64,000 nt of DNA. It comes from DAOTTX01 sp034437515. Its GTDB lineage: Bacteria > Chloroflexota > Anaerolineae > Aggregatilineales > Phototrophicaceae. The position numbers were made by a program, and so were the translations under genes. The stretch lies in the NCBI GenBank assembly GCA_034437515.1, contig DAOTTX010000372.1, positions 1 to 64,000 on the forward strand, written 5' to 3'. Positions 43,903 to 53,017 of the stretch are shown piece by piece; within the stretch, counting starts at the first letter, position 1; every line of letters begins with the position of its first letter. The notes beneath the pieces were generated by a model. That model saw only the letters and a program-made list of their open reading frames with translations, ran no database searches and was not told the DNA's origin.

Positions 43903-45270
43903 GTGCAGCATAGCAATAACTCACAGGTGCGTCAAATACGCACCCTCGCCAACAACCTACAGGCGCACATGTCGCGTTATGGGTATCAGGTGATTGATAA
44001 CCCCATTATCGAGAGCGCAGACTTGTTTCTAACCAAAGCTGGTGATCAGGTCGCCGAACAGCTTTTTACGTTTGAACGTCACGGTAAGATGCTCGCCCTA
44101 CGCCCGGAATTCACCGCAGCAGCGGCACACCGCTACATCACCCAACAACAACCCGGCGATCTCGTCCGCTGGCAGTTTAATGGCCCGGTCTTCACCGATG
44201 ACCCGGTGATCGCCAATCGTGACTACCAACAGCAGAGCAGCGGCGCAGAACTGCTCGGTGCCGCCGGGGCGGGTGCAGAGGCTGAGATCATCAGTATGGC
44301 GGCACAGGGTCTCCTCGCCCAGAATCTCGACGACTGGACACTTATCATCGGGCACGTCGGGCTGACGCGGCATTTGCTGGCACGCTATCACCTCGACCCG
44401 CATACCCAGCGGTTCATCCTACAGCGGCGTGGCCTGCTACATGACCACCCTGACGGACACGACCGCCTCCTGAAAGAGGTTATGCACCACTTCCCGGCAG
44501 CAGAAACGCAGGATACCGATGCGATGTCATCGGATAACACACAACAGATGCTAGACGCCCTGCTCGACAGCAGTCGTAGTGCGGCGACGATGGGCGGTCG
44601 CACACGCGAGGACATCGCCCGGCGGTTGCTCCGTAAACGCCAACAGGCTGCACAACACACGCAGATCGAAGCAGCAATCGCGTTCTTACAGGCCTGGATG
44701 ACGATTGACAACTTACCCAAACACGCCCTGAATGAAATCGATACGTTTCTGGAAGACGATGCCGACGCGACGGCGATGCTTGCCGACTGGCGCAACACGA
44801 TGACCCTATTGGAGACTTACGGCATCCCTCAAGCGCAAATTTCAATCGTGCCCGATCTCGCCCGCACCTGGGATTATTATACGGGCGTCGTGTTCGAGAT
44901 TCGCAATAGAGACGGTCAGTTACTCGCCGGGGGCGGACGCTACGACGAGCTTACCCGGCTGGTCGGCGGCGATCAGGCGGTTCCAGCAGTCGGGTTTGCT
45001 TACCATCTGGAACGAATCCAGACACACAGCACCACCGATAACACCGCAGACTATGTCGCGCTGGTAAACGGTGACCAGACAGATATGCACACCGCAAACT
45101 GGGCGCACCGGCTGCGCCAGCACGGGGTCGCGGTCGCCGTGTTTGATCGTCCACCGACACAGGCCAGATATGTACTCAACGCCACCGAAGAAGGCCATGT
45201 GTACTTGAACGACCATGTCTACATGCAGGATCATATCGAACAGCTCGTAGCAAAACTCAACGGACGGTAA
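43903..45270 (+). CDS. hisZ: ATP phosphoribosyltransferase regulatory subunit HisZ
   Basis: About 455 residues. It is a HisRS-like protein without evident full aminoacylation ability. The class II core begins at FLTKAGDQVAEQLFTFERHGKMLALRPEFTAAAAH, and DYYTGVVFEI ... LAGGGRYDEL is the histidine-binding region; a short C-terminal domain remains. Position directly before hisG, seven bases apart, marks it as HisZ and not hisS. HisZ activates and feedback-controls the short form of HisG, but the HisG here has the long form's C-terminal domain. The start is the GTG at 43903, eight bases behind ACGGAG; an earlier in-frame GTG has no such site. Confidence 0.85.
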   Translation: MQHSNNSQVRQIRTLANNLQAHMSRYGYQVIDNPIIESADLFLTKAGDQVAEQLFTFERHGKMLALRPEFTAAAAHRYITQQQPGDLVRWQFNGPVFTDDPVIANRDYQQQSSGAELLGAAGAGAEAEIISMAAQGLLAQNLDDWTLIIGHVGLTRHLLARYHLDPHTQRFILQRRGLLHDHPDGHDRLLKEVMHHFPAAETQDTDAMSSDNTQQMLDALLDSSRSAATMGGRTREDIARRLLRKRQQAAQHTQIEAAIAFLQAWMTIDNLPKHALNEIDTFLEDDADATAMLADWRNTMTLLETYGIPQAQISIVPDLARTWDYYTGVVFEIRNRDGQLLAGGGRYDELTRLVGGDQAVPAVGFAYHLERIQTHSTTDNTADYVALVNGDQTDMHTANWAHRLRQHGVAVAVFDRPPTQARYVLNATEEGHVYLNDHVYMQDHIEQLVAKLNGR

Positions 45271-45277
45271 AAACCCG

Positions 45278-46300
45278 ATGACAGTGACACTCGCACTTCC
45301 CAGCAAAGGGGCGATAGCAGACCCAACACGTAATTTTCTCGCGGATTGTGGTTTAAAAGTCAGGAAACCTAACCCGCGCCAGTACACCGGCTCAATCCCG
45401 GTGATTCCAGAGGTGAGCGTGCTTTTCCAGCGTGTCAAAGACGTGGTTTACAAAGTCACGGATGGCACCGCGCAACTGGGCATTACCGGTTATGACGTTG
45501 TGTGTGAAAATCCACACGATGATCTGGTTGTCATCCATGACGCGCTCGGCTACGGTCACTGTGATCTACTGGTCGCCGTGCCGGAAGCGTGGGTCGATGT
45601 CGAAACAATGGCGGATCTGGTCGATGTGGCGCAGGATTTCCGTGAAGAAAAGCGGCGCAATCTACGTGTTGCCACCACCTACACCAATTTGACCCGTCAG
45701 TTTTTGCATACCAACGGCATCCATCACTTCACCATCGTCAAAGCCGAAGGTGCCATCGAGGCCGCGCCGACCATCGGGTATGCAGATATTGTGGTCGATC
45801 TTACGCAGACCGGCACCACATTACGTGAAAATCATCTACGTCCGATCACAGGCGGGGTTATCGTAGAATCTCAGACCTGTCTGGTGGGCAACCGCCAGGG
45901 CCTGACGCAAGATCATACCGTCGTCGATACACTCCGCACGATGCTGGAGTACATTGACGCCAGTATGAACGCCAAGCAGTACACCCAGGTCACGGTCAAC
46001 ATGCGTGGTGAAGACGCCGCGCAAATCGGCAAGAAGCTCGCCAAGCATCCACTGACGCGCGGTTTGCTCGGCCCGACCATTGCACCGATTTACGGTGTCG
46101 ATAGCGAGAATGGTCAAAATCTGTGGCATACCGTTACCCTGACCATTCACAAAAATGCAGTCCTGCAAGCCGTCGAGTTTCTGCGCTCAATCGGCGGTCA
46201 ACACATTATCACTACACCGGTGAACTATGTGTTCATGCAGGAATCACCGACATTTACACGGCTCGCGCAACAACTCGACCTGATAACGGAACCAATCTAA
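45278..46300 (+). CDS. hisG: ATP phosphoribosyltransferase, long form
   Basis: 340 residues. It makes phosphoribosyl-ATP, the first step to histidine. The catalytic domain has LALPSKGAIADPTRNFLADCGL at the start and the PRPP-binding GYADIVVDLTQTGTTLRENHL (about 167-187). A C-terminal HisG_C (ACT-like) domain follows at about 225-330 (YTQVTVNMRGEDAAQIGKKL ... HTVTLTIHKNAVLQAVEFL). That domain normally binds histidine in enzymes that do not need HisZ, so finding it with HisZ is unusual. Its end overlaps that of the opposing gene by four bases. Confidence 0.95.
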   Translation: MTVTLALPSKGAIADPTRNFLADCGLKVRKPNPRQYTGSIPVIPEVSVLFQRVKDVVYKVTDGTAQLGITGYDVVCENPHDDLVVIHDALGYGHCDLLVAVPEAWVDVETMADLVDVAQDFREEKRRNLRVATTYTNLTRQFLHTNGIHHFTIVKAEGAIEAAPTIGYADIVVDLTQTGTTLRENHLRPITGGVIVESQTCLVGNRQGLTQDHTVVDTLRTMLEYIDASMNAKQYTQVTVNMRGEDAAQIGKKLAKHPLTRGLLGPTIAPIYGVDSENGQNLWHTVTLTIHKNAVLQAVEFLRSIGGQHIITTPVNYVFMQESPTFTRLAQQLDLITEPI

Positions 46301-46611
46301 TCATCGTCAAAGAAACCGAAGTCGATCCAATAACGGCCTTCATCAGTGGTGCCGTTTTCCTTGAAGATAAACGTTCTACGGTCGATGCGTTTGATATGTT
46401 TTTTCAGCGTGTTCCATTGAGATTTTGACGGCTCGGTCTTCTCCGACTGCAAGATGAAATAGTCAGTTTCGAAAATGGCGCGGTAGTGTCCGTCTTCGAA
46501 GCTGACCAGATCGTGAAGATGCGTCTTGTTGCCGCGTGTAAACACCCGCCGGGCAAAACGCTCTACCATATCATAAGGACGTTGTGTATCAAATTCAGGT
46601 AAATTACTCAT
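46297..46611 (-). CDS. small protein of unknown function
   Basis: 104 residues from the ATG that overlaps the stop of the kinase-like gene (ATGA). Soluble, mixed charge, ending FGFFDDD. The middle (SFEDGHYRAIFETDYFILQSEKTEPSKSQWNTLKKHIKRID) looks like a small alpha/beta fold. No family recognised. Coupling to the upstream gene suggests a shared role. Confidence 0.6.
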   Translation of the reverse strand: MSNLPEFDTQRPYDMVERFARRVFTRGNKTHLHDLVSFEDGHYRAIFETDYFILQSEKTEPSKSQWNTLKKHIKRIDRRTFIFKENGTTDEGRYWIDFGFFDDD

Positions 46612-47912
46612 CCATACCATCTATCTGATGGCGCGGCGGTATCCATAGCAAGAACCCGCGCCACACGATCTAACGTTCGGTCAATTAAACTGCGCTCTCC
46701 CTGAGACTCCGCCCCCATTTCCATCACCATCGTCAGCCCTAACAGGCTGATTTCCGGCGTGAAGCGGTCGTTATCGGCAAGGTTCAAGGTCAGCAGTGGG
46801 CAGCACATCAGCGCCGCTTTGAGATAACGTCGCCAATCCAGCCGTAGTTCACCGCGTGCGCGTAGTTCCTGCAAAATCGGGATCAGCACACGGTCTACTT
46901 TGCTGAACAAAAACATCTCGCGGATCGGCGGCAGTGTGTAGTTATGGTCCACGTGGAAGGTGCGCCGCGTGTAACGCATCGAAATTTCCAGCGCATCATG
47001 CTTGATCTGCGGATAATACATCCACATGGCGAACACGTTATGGAACAGCGGTTTAACGAGGTCTAGCAGCGGGTTGTGACGCCCTGCAAAAGCCGGGTCG
47101 AAGTACAGCAGCGATGGTTCCGCTTTGTCATCATGTTGGAAGAACACATTGCCGTTGTGCGCGTCCCCATGTCCGATGATCGATGACCCCGGTTGTGCCG
47201 GGTCAAGCAATTCGAGCGCACTGGTGACGAGATCGTCAAGCGACTCGTCGTACCGTTGCCCGTTGATGACCCATTGTGCCTTGCGAACCTTGTAGATCGA
47301 AAACGAACGATTTCCGGGTAACTTGATGTAAAGGCGTTTGCCCCGGTTCCCCGGCAGCGCCCCATAGAAACGCTCGAAACGCCCACCCTGCAAGCGATGA
47401 TAGAACAACTGGTGAATCGGCGCTTCTGCCGCATCTTGCCCGGTCTGTGGGAACAACGTGCGCTTATAATATTCCAGCAGATGCCGGTCGGCCTTGTTTT
47501 GTGCCATGCCTAGCGGTGCGGCGAGGTCTTCCGCTTCGCCCTGTTCGATCTGCCAGGCGACATCGAACACCGACGGGTCTTCGATCAGATCATAGATCAG
47601 TAGATGCTGCCCCGCTTGTGTCGAGCTGTGCAACGGTTGGATCACCGGGTAACCGGCGTCTGCCAGCATCTGCGCGTTATAGTATTCGCCGATAACATTG
47701 TCTTCTTCGGTGTGCGTTTTGAAAAACAACCGCCGCCCGTCTTGCAGTGTCAAGAAGCCGTTAAACGAGTTGAGCGAGATCACCTGTGGGCGCAACTCAA
47801 CGGCCTGCGCGTTCAGGTCAGGGAAACGTTCTCGAATGAACGTCAGCAGGAGTTGCTCGGCTTCTTTTGGATCGTCAAATTGTAGTTCCTGAATTCGTTG
47901 CAACAACGTCAT
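46608..47912 (-). CDS. APH/choline-kinase-like phosphotransferase
   Basis: 434 residues. The kinase-like fold shows the catalytic loop GHGDAHNGNVFF (about 270-281) and a metal-binding YFDPAF shortly after, where most family members have DFD or DWE. Members phosphorylate small molecules such as aminoglycosides, choline or homoserine; the substrate here is unknown. The extra N-terminal codons upstream are not needed: the ATG at 47912 lies four bases after the hisD stop, behind GGTGGGTGAG, so it is in the hisD operon. Confidence 0.85.
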   Translation of the reverse strand: MTLLQRIQELQFDDPKEAEQLLLTFIRERFPDLNAQAVELRPQVISLNSFNGFLTLQDGRRLFFKTHTEEDNVIGEYYNAQMLADAGYPVIQPLHSSTQAGQHLLIYDLIEDPSVFDVAWQIEQGEAEDLAAPLGMAQNKADRHLLEYYKRTLFPQTGQDAAEAPIHQLFYHRLQGGRFERFYGALPGNRGKRLYIKLPGNRSFSIYKVRKAQWVINGQRYDESLDDLVTSALELLDPAQPGSSIIGHGDAHNGNVFFQHDDKAEPSLLYFDPAFAGRHNPLLDLVKPLFHNVFAMWMYYPQIKHDALEISMRYTRRTFHVDHNYTLPPIREMFLFSKVDRVLIPILQELRARGELRLDWRRYLKAALMCCPLLTLNLADNDRFTPEISLLGLTMVMEMGAESQGERSLIDRTLDRVARVLAMDTAAPSDRWYG

Positions 47913-47916
47913 CGGC

Positions 47917-49230
47917 TCACCCACCGTTGAAGATACGGTTTCGGATGCGGATGGCCTGCGCGTGCGCGGGGAAGCCTTCATAGTCGGCAAGTGTGGCGAC
48001 AGCACCTTGCAGGCGTTCGTATCCTTCGCGGGAAAGATAGCCGATGCCGCTGCGCTTCAGGAAATCCCACACACTAACGGACGAAAAACTACGGGCAAAA
48101 CCGCCGGTTGGCAAGATCGCGTTCAGGCCGAGCGCATAATTTGCGGTCGGGATCGGTGTGTTATCACCCAGCAAAATTTCCCCGGCATTTTTGATGCGGT
48201 TGAGTACCGTGAATGGATCGGCAACCATCACTTCGAGATGCTCCGGTGCGTAGTCGTTCACAAATTGGATCGATTCTACAAGGTTACGGGTGAGCATCAC
48301 ACCGCCATAATTTGAAAGCACCGTCTGCACAAATTCACGCCGCCACTCGGGTAATTCTGCGATGTATTCCGGCAACACATCAAGTGCCTCCTGCGCGACC
48401 TTTTCGCTGTGGGTGACCAGTATCGCGGCTGAATCCGGCCCGTGTTCGGCTTCCACCAATAGATCAAGTGCGGCGAGGCGCGGGTCGGCGTTTTCGTCCG
48501 CCAGGATGATCGACTCGCTTGGGCCGGCAGGTAACCCCACGTCGATCACACCATAGAGGATGCGTTTGGCGGCGGAGACATAGCTACTGCCCGGCCCAAT
48601 GATCTTATCAACCTTCGGGACGCTCTCCGTCCCATAGGCGACCGCTGCGACCGCTTGAATCCCACCGACCACATAAACCTCATCGACCCCGGCGATTTCA
48701 GCGGCGACCAGTGAAGCATCGTCCGGGCGACCGTCAGGCCGGGGCGGCGTCACCACCACGACACGCTCCACCCCGGCGACCACTGCCGGTGTCGCTAACA
48801 TGAGCATCACCGACGGAAATGCCCCCTTGCCACGCGGCACATAGAGCGCGGCACTCGTCACCGGCGAGATCTTCTCGCCCGCCATGATGCCCGGTTGCAG
48901 TTCGGTAAACCACATCTGCTCCGGCATTTGTTCCTGGTGGAACCGCTTGATATTGTCATGCGCCAGTTCGATAGCGTCGATCAATTCTCGGCTGACCGCC
49001 GCCTGTGCCGAGTTGAAGTCGGCTGGCCCGGCCTTGAGCATCGACGCCTCAAAGTTTTCCGCGTCGAATTGGCGTGTATATTCGACCACAGCTTCATCAC
49101 CCCGGTCACGCACGTTGTCGGTAACTTCCTGTGCTAGCGGCAGCAAGTCCTTGATGTCTGTTTCCGCCCGGCGCATGATCTTCTGGCGCTGCTGGGCTGA
49201 AAGTTCGTTGAGCTTCCAATATTGAATCAT
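47917..49230 (-). CDS. hisD: histidinol dehydrogenase
   Basis: 437 residues. It oxidises histidinol twice with NAD to histidine and needs zinc. Motifs: VRDRGDEAVVEYTRQFD, YVPRGKGAFPSVMLM, IIGPGSSYVSAAKR, GPSESIILADENADP and the conserved EHLEVMV (about 342-348, EHL supplying a catalytic Glu/His). The family signature IKNAGEILLGDNTPIPTANYALGLNAILPTGG follows. It belongs to an operon of a 76-residue membrane protein, hisD, the kinase-like gene and a small protein, and converges on hisZ-hisG. Confidence 0.97.
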   Translation of the reverse strand: MIQYWKLNELSAQQRQKIMRRAETDIKDLLPLAQEVTDNVRDRGDEAVVEYTRQFDAENFEASMLKAGPADFNSAQAAVSRELIDAIELAHDNIKRFHQEQMPEQMWFTELQPGIMAGEKISPVTSAALYVPRGKGAFPSVMLMLATPAVVAGVERVVVVTPPRPDGRPDDASLVAAEIAGVDEVYVVGGIQAVAAVAYGTESVPKVDKIIGPGSSYVSAAKRILYGVIDVGLPAGPSESIILADENADPRLAALDLLVEAEHGPDSAAILVTHSEKVAQEALDVLPEYIAELPEWRREFVQTVLSNYGGVMLTRNLVESIQFVNDYAPEHLEVMVADPFTVLNRIKNAGEILLGDNTPIPTANYALGLNAILPTGGFARSFSSVSVWDFLKRSGIGYLSREGYERLQGAVATLADYEGFPAHAQAIRIRNRIFNGG

Positions 49231-49241
49231 GTCAAACCCTT

Positions 49242-49472
49242 TTACTGTAAAGCGAGTATCAATCTCTCAAAGAGGCCGCTTAACCCTGTTGCCATCGAGA
49301 GTGTCGCGGCGACAAACCACGTCACCAGACCCGATAGATACATGATCTGTCCCCGACAACCGCGCTTTGGCATATCAGGGTTAAACCAATCATGCACCAG
49401 GCACAGACAGCGGTGAAACAAAAATACCGCGATGCCGATAAATGTGAGATTGAAAAACAATCCGATGCTCAC
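49242..49472 (-). CDS. small two-helix membrane protein
   Basis: 76 residues with hydrophobic segments at about 3-20 and 44-65 and a charged loop with Cys-rich RGCRG. No family recognised. It is 11 bases before hisD on the same strand and may share its transcript, and is separated from sqdB by a terminator. Confidence 0.55.
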   Translation of the reverse strand: MSIGLFFNLTFIGIAVFLFHRCLCLVHDWFNPDMPKRGCRGQIMYLSGLVTWFVAATLSMATGLSGLFERLILALQ

Positions 49473-49487
49473 CGCAAATAGCCTCTA

Positions 49488-49519
49488 AAATAAAAAGCGC
49501 GGATAACTATACCCGCACT
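49488..49519 (-). terminator. intrinsic terminator of sqdB
   Basis: On the minus strand AGTGCGG pairs with CCGCGCT (one G-U) around ten bases and runs into TTTTATTTT, 35 bases after the sqdB stop. Confidence 0.8.
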
Positions 49520-49553
49520 TCCTGAATAGGTGATAAGTGGAAATCGAGCGCGG

Positions 49554-50762
49554 TTAAGACTTCACCGGCTCGTGATGGCTACCGATCACCTCAGAGCGTT
49601 TGCGTGTGCCATCCCAACGGATGTCCGGGACGAGGATGTCTTTGTGTTCCATGATGCGGTCTTTGTGCTGCATCAAATCTTTAATCATGATGCGCATTTC
49701 CGCTTTGACGTCGTGTGTCGGCTCGTAACCGATGTCAAGCAGATGCTGGCGATCTGGGTTGAAATAGTGTTCGGCGGCCTCATTGCGCGGATTGTCATAT
49801 TCGTTAATCTGCACGTTCAGGTCGAACTCATCGCCCACTTCTTTGACCATCTGCGCCAATTCGACGATGCTGTAGGTCTCTTCAAACTGGTTGAACACAC
49901 GATATTCACCCGCCGCGGGTGGATTTTCAATCGCCAGCGTCAGGCATTGCATCGAGTCCCGCATCGGCAGGAAGCCGCGCTTCTGATGCCCTGCGCCGAA
50001 CAGCGTCAGCGGATGCCCAATCACAGCCTGGCAGCAAAAACGGTTGATCGCCGTGCCGAAGGACTGGTCAAAATCCAGGCGGCTACGCAAACGCGGGTCA
50101 TCACCCATTTCGTCGATTTGCGTACCAAAGACCACACCCTGCATCACGTCTGTCGCTCGTAAGCCCCAGATCTTGCAGGCGTACATGGTGTTGTTCGAGT
50201 CATGGACTTTGCTCCAGTGGTAGAAGCTCGCCGCCTGACGCGGGAACGGCAACTTATCCTTGCGTCCACGGAACTCGACTTCAAAAAAGCCTTCGGGGAT
50301 GTCGATATTCGGCGTACCGTATTCACCCATCGTCCCCAATTTGAGCAGGTGTGCATCCGGGCAGACCTCACGCATCGCCCAGAGGATGTTCAAGTTACCG
50401 ATGACGTTGTTGTGCTGGGTGAAGACCGTATGATCGCGGTCGATCATCGAATACGGCGCGGACGGTACCTGACCGAGATGCACAATAACATCCGGTTGAA
50501 ATTCCTCAAAGAAGCCCTTGACGAACTCGTAATCCAGGAAGTCACCTTCACGGAAATCAAGGTCTTTACCATACTTTTCTTGAAATGCTGTCAACCGATC
50601 TTCACGGTTGTAAATGGGGATCGCGCTAACACTATCCATCTCTGCGACCCACTCACGCCGCAGCATTGCGTCCGCACCGGCGACTTCATGCCCGCGTGCG
50701 GTCAGATATTGGGTCAGCGCCCAACCCAGATAGCCGTCAATCCCTGCAATGAAAACTTTCAT
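49554..50762 (-). CDS. sqdB: UDP-sulfoquinovose synthase
   Basis: 402 residues, the family's length. It makes UDP-sulfoquinovose from UDP-glucose and sulfite, the head group donor for sulfolipid (SQDG). Rossmann motif GIDGYLGWAL (about 7-16) and the SQD1 hallmarks are present: APYSMIDRDHT, KLGTMGEYGTPNIDIPEG, YHWSKVHDS (catalytic Tyr-x3-Lys) and VVFGTQ. The start is ATG. No glycosyltransferase partner (sqdX/sqdD) is adjacent, so sulfolipid synthesis is likely but not proven; the sugar may also go to glycans. Confidence 0.93.
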   Translation of the reverse strand: MKVFIAGIDGYLGWALTQYLTARGHEVAGADAMLRREWVAEMDSVSAIPIYNREDRLTAFQEKYGKDLDFREGDFLDYEFVKGFFEEFQPDVIVHLGQVPSAPYSMIDRDHTVFTQHNNVIGNLNILWAMREVCPDAHLLKLGTMGEYGTPNIDIPEGFFEVEFRGRKDKLPFPRQAASFYHWSKVHDSNNTMYACKIWGLRATDVMQGVVFGTQIDEMGDDPRLRSRLDFDQSFGTAINRFCCQAVIGHPLTLFGAGHQKRGFLPMRDSMQCLTLAIENPPAAGEYRVFNQFEETYSIVELAQMVKEVGDEFDLNVQINEYDNPRNEAAEHYFNPDRQHLLDIGYEPTHDVKAEMRIMIKDLMQHKDRIMEHKDILVPDIRWDGTRKRSEVIGSHHEPVKS

Positions 50763-50792
50763 TGTCTGTTACTCCCAATTTTGATTTCCACA

Positions 50793-50827
50793 CTTTCACC
50801 TCATTAAACCCGTCTGATGGGTGAAAG
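50793..50827. repeat. inverted repeat between asd and sqdB
   Basis: CTTTCACC (50793-50800) and GGTGAAAG (50820-50827) are exact inverted copies, with a smaller CCC/GGG pair inside. It could be a terminator of asd without a T tract or a regulatory site before sqdB. Confidence 0.4.
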
Positions 50828-50885
50828 CTACGATTTTACAAGGCGATCATACCGGATGAACTGCCCAGCGTGAAGTGTATGGTGA

Positions 50886-51977
50886 CTAAGACAGTACCGG
50901 TTTCAGCGCATCTAACGCTGGCTGGAAGTCACCCAGATAACCACTGACCGCGAGCAGTTCCGCATTGAGGATGCTGCACCCCGCCGCACCACGAATCGTA
51001 TTATGTGAAAGCGCCACGAACTTATAACCGAGGATCGGACATTCACGCAGCCGTCCCAGCGATGTCGCCATGCCGTTCCCCGTCATGCGATCCCGGCGTG
51101 GTTGCGGCCGGTCGGTCTGCGGCAGGTAGACGACCGGCTGCCGAGGTGCACTTGGCAGCGATGGCACCGGCTCCGGCCCACGGAAACCTTCCCAGGTTGC
51201 GATGATCTCATCGAACGTCGGCTGCGCTTCCAGTTGTATCGACATATTCACCAGATGCCCATCAATGACCGGCACCCGTGTGCAGGTTGCCCCGGCGTTC
51301 ATCGCACGCTCGTGGATGCGCTCGCCATCGAACGTGCCGAGCATCTTCATCGGTTCGGTTTCCATCTTGCCCTCATCACCGCCGACGTAAGGCACGACGT
51401 TGTCGAGAATGTCAAGTGAGGACACACCGGGATACCCTGCCCCACTGATCGCCTGTTCGCTGACCATATGCACCGCTTTGACGCCGTAACCCAACAGTGG
51501 CGCGAGTGCCATCACAACAGGCATGGTGGTGCAGTTGGAATTGGCGATCAACGCGCCGGTCGTCCAACCGCGATTTTGACGCTGTACGTCGATTAACCCG
51601 ATGTGGTCAGCGTTGATCTCCGGCAGCAGCAGTGGTACGTCCTCCACCATCCGATGTGCGGAAGCGTTGGTACAAACCACATGGCCCGCCGCCGCGAGTG
51701 CCGGTTCTTTGTCATGAGCTGGTTGCTTCGGCAGTGCGGAAAACACCAACAGCGACTCGATTTCGCCATCCAACGGCTTAACAGTCAGTCGTGCTACCTC
51801 TGCCGGCGGTGCGCCATCAAGCACCCAATTTGCGGCTTCTGCGTAGGGTTTGCCAGCACTACGCTCAGAACCGATCACCTCCGCGACTCGAAACCAGGGA
51901 TGGTCTTCTAATAACTGGATGAACCGCTGACCGACCGCACCGGTCGCCCCAAGGATTGCTACATCTAATTTTTCCAT
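50886..51977 (-). CDS. asd: aspartate-semialdehyde dehydrogenase, archaeal/fungal type
   Basis: 363 residues. It reduces aspartyl phosphate to the semialdehyde for Lys, Thr and Met. N-terminal VAILGATGAVGQRFIQLLEDHPWF (about 7-30) and the catalytic Cys in NSNCTTMPV (about 150) belong to the archaeal/fungal-type subfamily. VRVPVIDGH-like substrate region is at about 233-240. It follows pheA by 45 bases on the same strand. Confidence 0.93.
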   Translation of the reverse strand: MEKLDVAILGATGAVGQRFIQLLEDHPWFRVAEVIGSERSAGKPYAEAANWVLDGAPPAEVARLTVKPLDGEIESLLVFSALPKQPAHDKEPALAAAGHVVCTNASAHRMVEDVPLLLPEINADHIGLIDVQRQNRGWTTGALIANSNCTTMPVVMALAPLLGYGVKAVHMVSEQAISGAGYPGVSSLDILDNVVPYVGGDEGKMETEPMKMLGTFDGERIHERAMNAGATCTRVPVIDGHLVNMSIQLEAQPTFDEIIATWEGFRGPEPVPSLPSAPRQPVVYLPQTDRPQPRRDRMTGNGMATSLGRLRECPILGYKFVALSHNTIRGAAGCSILNAELLAVSGYLGDFQPALDALKPVLS

Positions 51978-52022
51978 GTGTAAATTTCTCTCGTTTGGTG
52001 TCTGAGTTGTCTACAAAATCTA

Positions 52023-52862
52023 TCATATTCCGACTGACTTTGTCACTACTGCCGGGTAACTACCGAACATCTTGACGAAAGACGCCCGCTGTAACAGTCG
52101 CGCCAGCAGTTCCTGGCAGACTGGCTCCGACCAGTGCCCCTCAAAATCGACGTAGAACACCGGCTCCCAGGGACGGTTACGCCGGGGCCGAGACTCGATT
52201 TTGGTCAAATTGAGGCCGCGCTGGGCAAACTCACCCAGGCATTCATACAGCGCCGCCGGACGGTTGCGTGTGGCGAATACCAGTGAGGTCTTGTTGTAAT
52301 CCGCTTTGGGTGGGTCATCGTTGCCCAGCAACAGAAAGCGGGTGTAGTTAAAACTCACATCCTCGATGTATGGTTCCAGAATATTGAGATTATAAAGCGA
52401 GGCCGCCAGTTCGCTGGCAATCGCCGCCGCGTCCGGCTCCGGGTTTTCTGCCAAATTGCGTGCGGCTCCGGCGGTGTCGTAGCGCGGCATCGGTTCGTAG
52501 TTGTAGCGTTTTAAATAACGTTCGCACTGCGCGAGCGCCTGGGGATGTGAATAGACCTTCGTCACGTCCTCGACGGTGACGCCCTGCGTCGCTAGCAGAC
52601 AGTGGCGCACATGCAAAATCACCTCTGCCTGGATGCGAAAGTCATAGTCGAGCAGTAATTCATACGCCTGGCTGACCGCGCCCGCCAGCGCATTTTCGAC
52701 GGGTAACAGCCCATAAGTCACATCACCGCTCTGAAGCGCCTCGAACAACGCAGAAAACGACCGGCAGGGATGTGTATCGACCGCATCACCGAAATGCTGC
52801 CGTACCGCCTGCTCTGAATAAGCGCCGTGTACACCCTGGAAAGCGACTCGATCTCGCGCCAT
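52023..52862 (-). CDS. pheA: prephenate dehydratase
   Basis: 279 residues: a mono-functional enzyme turning prephenate to phenylpyruvate. PDT domain: VAFQGVHGAYSEQA start, YGLLPVENALAGAV and the catalytic TRF in FNYTRFLLLG (about 182-191). The C-terminal ACT domain has the ESRP phenylalanine-binding motif (KIESRPRRNRPWEPVFYVDFEGH). It starts with ATG and lies divergent from the SufR-like gene. Confidence 0.95.
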   Translation of the reverse strand: MARDRVAFQGVHGAYSEQAVRQHFGDAVDTHPCRSFSALFEALQSGDVTYGLLPVENALAGAVSQAYELLLDYDFRIQAEVILHVRHCLLATQGVTVEDVTKVYSHPQALAQCERYLKRYNYEPMPRYDTAGAARNLAENPEPDAAAIASELAASLYNLNILEPYIEDVSFNYTRFLLLGNDDPPKADYNKTSLVFATRNRPAALYECLGEFAQRGLNLTKIESRPRRNRPWEPVFYVDFEGHWSEPVCQELLARLLQRASFVKMFGSYPAVVTKSVGI

Positions 52863-52952
52863 ATGTTAACTCCTCACTAGGACGATGCAAACCAGAACAC
52901 TTTACCCGCCTGAACAAGTCAAGGCCAGTGTAAATTTATCGTAAGGGGGTAT

Positions 52953-52981
52953 TTGACAAAAAGCACCACAAAGGATAAACT
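52953..52981 (+). promoter_or_regulatory. strong promoter of the SufR-like gene
   Basis: TTGACA (52953-52958), exactly 17 bases, TAAACT (52976-52981), 36 bases before the start codon. Confidence 0.75.
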
Positions 52982-53017
52982 TTTTAAAGATAGTGATCTA
53001 CGTTATATGGCGAACTT

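Noticed and set aside
43903..45270. Histidyl-tRNA synthetase hisS
   Set aside because: It sits directly before hisG, and its class II core looks divergent with a short, weak C-terminal domain; HisZ fits better, though absence of another hisS would reopen this.
50793..50827. Riboswitch upstream of sqdB
   Set aside because: Only a simple inverted repeat is seen; there is no multi-helix core of a known riboswitch class.
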